Assembly: GCA_038521865.1 (NCBI GenBank)
Contig: JBCBKO010000003.1
Span: forward strand, 1 to 64,000
Direction: 5' to 3'
Origin: CALBPI01 sp038521865
Lineage (GTDB): Bacteria > Pseudomonadota > Gammaproteobacteria > Steroidobacterales > Woeseiaceae
Length of the DNA stretch: 64,000 nt
Position 1 is the stretch's first letter, and each line of letters opens with the position of its first letter. Positions 58,930 through 64,000 of the stretch are shown in pieces. The notes beneath the pieces are model-generated. The model was not told where the DNA came from and did not search any database. It saw nothing but the letters and a program-made list of their open reading frames with translations. The position numbers were made by a program, and so were the translations under genes.

Positions 58930-60049
58930 CTCCCGGCCTGGGTTCCTACTGGTTGCTAATTGGCCATCGGATGTAGGCTTTGCCTGGTGGTTGATGGAGA
59001 GCTACTGGGCAGCACTGGCCAACCATTACCACCCCGACTATCGAATGGTACTGGCGTTTCCGCAAATCAACGAAATTCCAGCGGTGATTCGCGAGGCGCC
59101 GATCGACACAGTCGAATACGCGTTCGGGCGAAACGCGATTGAGCTGGACCTTCAGTTCCTGCAGCAGCACCGAATTCGCGAAATTTACTTTAGCGACCGC
59201 CCAAACATTGATGCTCGTTACTTGCGCTATCGACGTGCCGGCGTCGAGCACATCATTACGCACGACCACACGCCTGGGCTGCGTACGCCTCCGACTGGTA
59301 TTAAGCGAATATTGAAATGGGTAAGGGCCCGAATCCCGGGGCTTGTTTGCGATGCTGCGATCGGCGCTACGGAGTTTGTCCGACAGCGCACCATCGACAC
59401 GAATCTCTTGCCAGCCGAAAAGTGCTTCGCCGTACCGAACGGACTTCCGGCAGCGCAAGCACTTGCGCCGCGGAATCCGGTCGAAGAATTCGCACTCGAC
59501 CCTGATGCAGTGCACATGATTATGACAGCGAGAGCCAATCCCTACAAAGGTCTACGGTTTGTACTCGACTGCCTTGCCAGGTTTCGACGTACCGAATCCG
59601 TCGACCTGCAGTTCACGCTTTTGGGAGATGGGCCCATGCTGAACGAATTGATGACGCTGGCCGCCGATCGCGATATCACTGACGCGTGTCACTTCCCAGG
59701 CTATGTAGACGGCGTCAGTGCATTGCTGCCCGGCTTTGATTTTGCGATTCATCCGTCTAAGGGTGAAGTCGGATACTCACTCGCGATCCTCGAGTATATG
59801 CGAGCGGGCTTGGCGACGCTCGTGCCCGACAACCCTTCCGTTTGCGGCGCAACCACTCATGGGCAAACCGGTCTTATCTTTCGTGAAGGAGATCAGGACG
59901 CTTGCATCGCGGCAATGAAAGCCATGGCCTGCGATCCAGCCTACCGCTCCGAACTCGGTGAGGCGGCACGAATCGACGAAAAACGCTACTCACTAGCTAA
60001 CGCACACAAGCGACTACTGGAGATTGTCGAGATGACACTCTCGCGTTAG
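58922..60049 (+). CDS. Family 1/4 glycosyltransferase
   Basis: This GT-B glycosyltransferase of about 375 residues has a divergent N-terminal acceptor domain (FLLVANWPSDVGFAWWLMES, about 8-27) and a GT4-type donor domain with TARANPYKGLRFVLD (about 198-212), TLLGDGPMLNELM (about 233) and the EX7E region FAIHPSKGEVGYSLAILEYMRAG (key part EVGYSLAILEYM, about 285). Start ATG 58922 overlaps the sulfotransferase stop. It is third in the plus-strand operon, so sugar addition and sulfation are encoded together. Its stop overlaps the flippase stop by 4 bp. Confidence 0.87.
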   Translation: MTDSRPGFLLVANWPSDVGFAWWLMESYWAALANHYHPDYRMVLAFPQINEIPAVIREAPIDTVEYAFGRNAIELDLQFLQQHRIREIYFSDRPNIDARYLRYRRAGVEHIITHDHTPGLRTPPTGIKRILKWVRARIPGLVCDAAIGATEFVRQRTIDTNLLPAEKCFAVPNGLPAAQALAPRNPVEEFALDPDAVHMIMTARANPYKGLRFVLDCLARFRRTESVDLQFTLLGDGPMLNELMTLAADRDITDACHFPGYVDGVSALLPGFDFAIHPSKGEVGYSLAILEYMRAGLATLVPDNPSVCGATTHGQTGLIFREGDQDACIAAMKAMACDPAYRSELGEAARIDEKRYSLANAHKRLLEIVEMTLSR

Positions 60050-61521
60050 TGACGACCAAGCTTCGCCAAAAGCGTGATGCGCACCGATTTGAGATCGTCG
60101 CGGGTTGCAGAGTCTCGCTCCAGCATCCACCAGAGCGCTCCGAACAGGGCAAGCCCCAGCGCGCACTTGCCTGCCGCACTGACCCATAGCGACGTCTGCG
60201 CAAGAACAAGTATGTCCAAGGCAACGACTGAAGCGCCGATGACGATAAACCAGAAAGCTGGGAAAAGCCGCACTGAGATATCGAACGTGCGTTTTGCTAC
60301 TGATGCTGTAATCAACAACATAAGAAACGCAGCCGCTACTGTCGCGTAAGCTGCCCCAAGATAGCCAAGCGCGGGGATCATTGCGATGTACATCACGGTC
60401 AGCATCGCAGCAGATCCATACTTCAGTGTCGCAATGAGATAGGTGCGCTCCGAAGCAAGGAAACTGACATTCAAGAACAGTGCGAGCTGCTTCAGAACGA
60501 CAGAAAACGCTAATGGTGGAACTGCAAGTGAGGCCGTATGAAACGCCGGGTCTGCCATCACCCGGATAACGATGTCGGCGAACAAACTGATCCCGGTAGC
60601 CATAACCACTAGCGCTGCCGAAAGCAGGGCATAGACCGACCGATAGACCGGAGCCCCCCGATCATCGCGACGCAGCAGCGCAAAACGCTCAGTCTGCCAC
60701 CATTGATTGAACGGTTGCCAAATCAGGATCATCACAAGAGTGCTGAATCGAGCTGCAAGGTCATACAACCCCACCTCGGACAAATCACCGAAATAGCGAA
60801 TCATGAACCGATTGGCAAAAGTGACGTAGACCGCTGCTGCACTGCCTACCCATAATGGCCAGCTGAAGCGAATCAACCGTCGCGTTAGTGTCTTGCTGAT
60901 GCGCCATCCACCCGTTTGGTAAATTGTGTATACGCCCAAGACCAGACCGAAACCGGATGAAGACAACACTGTACTAGCAACCACACCGGCAACGCCCCAT
61001 TCAAGAAACACGACGAACCAGATGTTCAGCGACAAAGCGACGACAAGCTTTGTGAGTGAAACCGCCATAAACAAGAAGGGTTTGTCGCGCAGTCGAATGT
61101 AAACCAATGCGTAGTTTTCGATGGCGACTGTGATCAGCGTAATGCCGTACAGCGCAACGAAGTGCCACAGCGCGATATCGGCAAGGAATGCGTTCGCCAG
61201 CGGTCGTGACATCGCTGCGATAAGCAATGCACCAATCCCGCTGGCGGTGATGGTAATCGCTAATGCAGTGCCGATGACCGTGCCGCGCTCCTTTTCGTCA
61301 TCGTGTTCGTAGTAGAACTTTGGAATCGCGGAGGCAAACCGGGCACCGAGAACAAGCTCGAAAATCGAAATCAACAGCGCCAACATCGCAACGATGCCGT
61401 AATCGCTCGGCGCGAGATAGCGCGTGTAGATGGGCAGCATCAAAAAACCGACGATCTGGCGAATGATAGCGCCGGCGGAATAGATCCCGAGGTGTTTGGC
61501 AGCGTTCTTACGACGACCCAT
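60046..61521 (-). CDS. Polysaccharide flippase (Wzx/MOP family)
   Basis: This 491-residue membrane protein has about 12-14 hydrophobic helices along its length. The opening KHLGIYSAGAIIRQIVGFLMLPIYTRYLAPSDYGI (key part MLPIYTRYLAPSDYG, about 26-40) is the typical MATE/Wzx-like start of lipid-linked oligosaccharide flippases. It would move the undecaprenyl-linked repeat unit to the periplasm for polymerisation. The polymerase (Wzy) and copolymerase are not in the window. It lies 5 bp after the GT4 gene and is in the same minus-strand transcript. Confidence 0.9.
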   Translation of the reverse strand: MGRRKNAAKHLGIYSAGAIIRQIVGFLMLPIYTRYLAPSDYGIVAMLALLISIFELVLGARFASAIPKFYYEHDDEKERGTVIGTALAITITASGIGALLIAAMSRPLANAFLADIALWHFVALYGITLITVAIENYALVYIRLRDKPFLFMAVSLTKLVVALSLNIWFVVFLEWGVAGVVASTVLSSSGFGLVLGVYTIYQTGGWRISKTLTRRLIRFSWPLWVGSAAAVYVTFANRFMIRYFGDLSEVGLYDLAARFSTLVMILIWQPFNQWWQTERFALLRRDDRGAPVYRSVYALLSAALVVMATGISLFADIVIRVMADPAFHTASLAVPPLAFSVVLKQLALFLNVSFLASERTYLIATLKYGSAAMLTVMYIAMIPALGYLGAAYATVAAAFLMLLITASVAKRTFDISVRLFPAFWFIVIGASVVALDILVLAQTSLWVSAAGKCALGLALFGALWWMLERDSATRDDLKSVRITLLAKLGRH

Positions 61522-61526
61522 ATCGT

Positions 61527-62819
61527 CTATTCCTGGAAAGAGGTTTGCGATCGGCGAATGTGTTCGTCATAGACAGCAGTCATTTCCTTGCCGATCACCT
61601 CACTGGAGAAGCGACTCTCAACCCAATCACGCCCGGCAACCTGCCATTCCTGCCAACGGTCAGGGTGAGCCAAGACCCGCTTCAAAGCATCCGCAATCGC
61701 TTGCGCGGATCGATCTTCAATCAAAAAGCCCGCTCGACCGTCGTCGATACACTCGGGAATACCCCCGGTTCGCGTTGCGATGACCAACAAGCCCGACGCC
61801 TGCGCCTCCTGCAACACCACGCCTTGTGTCTCTTGCCAGCGGTCTGCAGATGCTCCAAGGGACGCCAACACCAGCACATGACAACGCTCGAAAACCGCAC
61901 GCAAGTCCTGATCCACCAGAAGCCCGTGGAAAACCACTTCATCTGTCAATCCGCCGGACTCAACCAGCCGGGCATACTCTTGCCTTGCTGGACCGTCACC
62001 AACGAGATGCAACTTCACGGGAAGACCGTCGGCCTTGAGCTGCCGGACGGCTTCGATCGTGTACTGCTGCCCTTTTGACACATCCAACCGGCCGATCGAC
62101 AGAATCTCGAGTGGCTCCTCTGATCGCGGTGCGTCACGGTGTACGAAGGGAAACTGAGCGAGCGGGATACCCTGAGGTACGATGCGCATTTTTTCGGGTG
62201 GGGCACCGAGTGCTATGTACTGCTGCTTCGCCGCTTCAGTATTCACCAGAATTTGATCGGCAATCGCGATATACGCCTCGCGTCGGCGTTCGGATAACTC
62301 CGGAACGCCCTCAGGTGTCAGCCCGTGGAACGTGGCCACCACAGGAACGTCAAGACCGATAATGATTGGCAGAAGTTTGCTCCCCGCAATTTCACTGTGC
62401 GAGTGAACAATATCAACATCGTCGTAGCCATAGAATCGGCACAGCAAAAGACCATAGAGCTTCTCTCGCGTTGACAGGACGGACGCGGATACCACGCGCC
62501 GAAACCGAAACAGCCCACGCCAGGCGCTGCCCATCCGTGAAGGCAGCACAAAACTGATAAACCAATCAAAAAGCAGTCTGACGCTATCGCCAGGTATCCA
62601 CTCGCAGCGATCTAGCAATCCGTGGTCTCGAATCTCTCGAGAGACGAGATCGAGTTGTGCGCGACGAGCGAGAATCCTGTTGCGACCGCCGTTCGTCTGG
62701 ATACCGATTAGCTGATTAACAAGCCATGGCTGGACGACATTGGGAAACTTTGCCGTTATCGACAAGACTCCACGCGATGACTGTTGACGATTCATTGCCA
62801 GCGACGGCCCGTTGCCCAC
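61527..62819 (-). CDS. Family 4 glycosyltransferase
   Basis: This 430-residue glycosyltransferase has an N-terminal domain (about 20-200) with FHGLTPEGVPEL (about 165), and the GT4 donor domain with LSIGRLDVSKGQQYTIEAVRQL (key part IGRLDVSKGQQ, about 243), HLVGDGPARQEYARLVES (about 280) and ASLGASADRWQETQGVVLQEAQASGL (key part ETQGVVLQEAQASG, EX7E signature, about 340). Retaining transfer to a lipid-linked sugar is expected. It is grouped with the flippase gene. The start shown is the longest frame, and MNRQQSSRG at about residue 9 is also possible. Confidence 0.9.
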   Translation of the reverse strand: MGNGPSLAMNRQQSSRGVLSITAKFPNVVQPWLVNQLIGIQTNGGRNRILARRAQLDLVSREIRDHGLLDRCEWIPGDSVRLLFDWFISFVLPSRMGSAWRGLFRFRRVVSASVLSTREKLYGLLLCRFYGYDDVDIVHSHSEIAGSKLLPIIIGLDVPVVATFHGLTPEGVPELSERRREAYIAIADQILVNTEAAKQQYIALGAPPEKMRIVPQGIPLAQFPFVHRDAPRSEEPLEILSIGRLDVSKGQQYTIEAVRQLKADGLPVKLHLVGDGPARQEYARLVESGGLTDEVVFHGLLVDQDLRAVFERCHVLVLASLGASADRWQETQGVVLQEAQASGLLVIATRTGGIPECIDDGRAGFLIEDRSAQAIADALKRVLAHPDRWQEWQVAGRDWVESRFSSEVIGKEMTAVYDEHIRRSQTSFQE

Positions 62820-62909
62820 CCAAACTGCGCCGCAAGTCTAAGCCAGACACTCAGCGGAAAGCTACGACAAGAGTCCGCCTCGCTGTGTGAAACATGTCTG
62901 TTCTCGTGG

Positions 62910-64000
62910 TTAGTTCAGGTCGTTGACGCGCTCGGCGGGCGGCTGATCAGGGTCGTAGTTTTCCGGTCCAACAAAGCCTTTCGCGATTACGATCTCATCA
63001 AAATACACCGAGCCACTGACTGCATTTGTATGTTGCCAGTTCCCATGCGTCGAAATGGCTGTCAACTGACCTAACTCAAACCCGCTACGCACCAAAATCG
63101 GCGTGGTCAACGTTGCTAGCGATTCATCAGCGGGACCCATATAAAGCCGATATGATCCGTCCCTAACCCCCGGGCCTGATTCACGCCGAAAGGTCTCTTC
63201 GAAGTAAATCCACCGATCCTTAGGGGCGAACGCATCCACGTTAATTGACTCGCTGTTCGGAGCGGTCAAGGTGACTCTCAGGTCCCGTTGCACTGAGAGT
63301 TTTAAGGTCGCGTTACGGCTCGACTCACCCTGCCGTTGCCAGCGAGAGTATCCAAGCTTGAACGTGATGTTTGGAAGCGTTGTCACCGAGGGGATGTAGA
63401 GGTAAAACCTGCGCGAAAGTGTCTCGCCAAAGTCCAAATCAGTTGGGCGGACGTTCACCAAGTAGTTGATCGCTTTATTGCAGTCTGATCGACGTCCCGG
63501 GTCATTAGTAACCTGGCCGTTTACCCCACACTGAAACGGTATCCGCATCGTGTCACCCGCCTGAAGAGCTGGGGACTCCCCTGTGACTGAAGGCCCCACC
63601 GACCTGGACGGATCAACACAAACCTGTCGGCCTTGCACACTTTCAACCGCCCACAGTGTGAAGCCGTTGGAGCGGTTATAAACCTCGTTTGCGTAAGGCC
63701 CTTGATCGTCCGCGGTGAAGCACCCTGTTGATGCGGTGGTCGAGCTCAAAGTAGCACTGGTAGTTCCACAGACATTGCACCAGGAGTTCCGTCCCGCAAA
63801 GTCGAGCTTCAGTGCGTATTCTCCGCTAAATACTCGTTCGCGACTTACGCTAAAAACATCGCTCTCGCCACGAAACATGGAGTTGTCAAGGTTGTTCCGC
63901 GAAGGGGCTGATCGCCATGCATAAACGGGTGCCGCTCCCTCCTGAAAGCCTCCGGATTCGAAATTGTCTTCGAAGAGAATCTGCCCATCTGCTGACACAG
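62910..64000 (-). CDS. Secreted polysaccharide lyase-like protein (partial)
   Basis: This is a partial reading frame of at least 362 residues, cut by the right edge, so the N-terminus (probably a signal peptide) is outside. It opens with LFEDNFESGGFQEG and contains beta-rich segments such as YALKLDFAG, DDQGPYANEVYN, PTDLDFGETLSRRFYLYIP, RWIYFEETFRRES and VYFDEIVIAKGFVGPENYD. The order fits a jelly-roll heparin-lyase-I-like fold (Polysacc_lyase type). Several cysteines (CNVCG, CFTAD, CGVNG, CNKA) suggest disulfides. In this locus it could trim or release the exopolysaccharide, or just bind it. The catalytic residues cannot be assigned. Confidence 0.5.
   Translation of the reverse strand, partial: VSADGQILFEDNFESGGFQEGAAPVYAWRSAPSRNNLDNSMFRGESDVFSVSRERVFSGEYALKLDFAGRNSWCNVCGTTSATLSSTTASTGCFTADDQGPYANEVYNRSNGFTLWAVESVQGRQVCVDPSRSVGPSVTGESPALQAGDTMRIPFQCGVNGQVTNDPGRRSDCNKAINYLVNVRPTDLDFGETLSRRFYLYIPSVTTLPNITFKLGYSRWQRQGESSRNATLKLSVQRDLRVTLTAPNSESINVDAFAPKDRWIYFEETFRRESGPGVRDGSYRLYMGPADESLATLTTPILVRSGFELGQLTAISTHGNWQHTNAVSGSVYFDEIVIAKGFVGPENYDPDQPPAERVNDLN

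Overview
The window looks like chromosomal DNA from a Gram-negative, aerobic, moderately GC-rich gammaproteobacterium, probably marine. The pointers are gltX, a fused chorismate mutase/prephenate dehydrogenase (tyrA), a zapG/yhcB homologue, a leucine-degradation operon, a TonB-dependent receptor, an RND efflux system, periplasmic sulfite oxidation and genes for a probably sulfated exopolysaccharide. I saw no rRNA, tRNA or CRISPR. Genes are tightly packed: many neighbours overlap by ATGA, and every convergent pair stops within about 22 bp or overlaps.

Left edge (1-2.5 kb): the end of a chromosomal integron. It has an IntI-type integrase on the plus strand and, pointing away from it, three small cassette genes separated by attC sites. 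Next (2.5-7.4 kb) come a SorA/SorB-like sulfite dehydrogenase pair, a ZapG-like envelope protein, a secreted Sel1-repeat protein and a secreted protein with a duplicated domain.

7.5-19.7 kb: two convergent operons that appear to form one uncharacterised biosynthetic locus. The plus operon encodes a GH3-type acyl-acid amido synthetase, an enolase-superfamily epimerase-like protein, an acyl carrier protein, an AMP-forming ligase and a UbiD-type decarboxylase. The minus operon encodes a UbiX flavin prenyltransferase, a GNAT-like protein, an alpha/beta hydrolase with a cysteine nucleophile elbow, a methyltransferase, a fumarate-reductase-like flavoprotein and an SDR. There is no ketosynthase or NRPS condensation domain. 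The gene set suggests carrier-bound activation, decarboxylation, reduction and methylation of an acid, plus amide formation and possibly epimerisation. This is the best candidate for an undescribed system.

19.8-29.2 kb: a lipoprotein with ten PASTA-like repeats, a redoxin/cytochrome c/copper-monooxygenase-like/EF-hand fusion, a TonB-dependent receptor and a long-form acyl-CoA dehydrogenase. 29.2-35.8 kb: a liu (leucine/isovalerate) operon under a MerR-type LiuR with a clear palindromic operator, ending in MaoC and CitE-like genes. 35.8-47.9 kb: a NarL/DesK-type two-component system, a membrane protein, a TPR protein, an alpha/beta hydrolase, an RND pump with its adaptor, gltX and tyrA.

48-64 kb (right edge): an exopolysaccharide locus with a FemAB/GNAT-like protein, a formyltransferase/beta-propeller protein, two FN3 lipoproteins, a DegT-type aminotransferase, four sulfotransferases plus a sulfotransferase 3' remnant, three glycosyltransferases, a flippase and a possible polysaccharide lyase cut by the window edge. 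The first lipoprotein is preceded by a consensus sigma-54 promoter and a class I c-di-GMP (GEMM) riboswitch, which suggests c-di-GMP control of surface polysaccharide.
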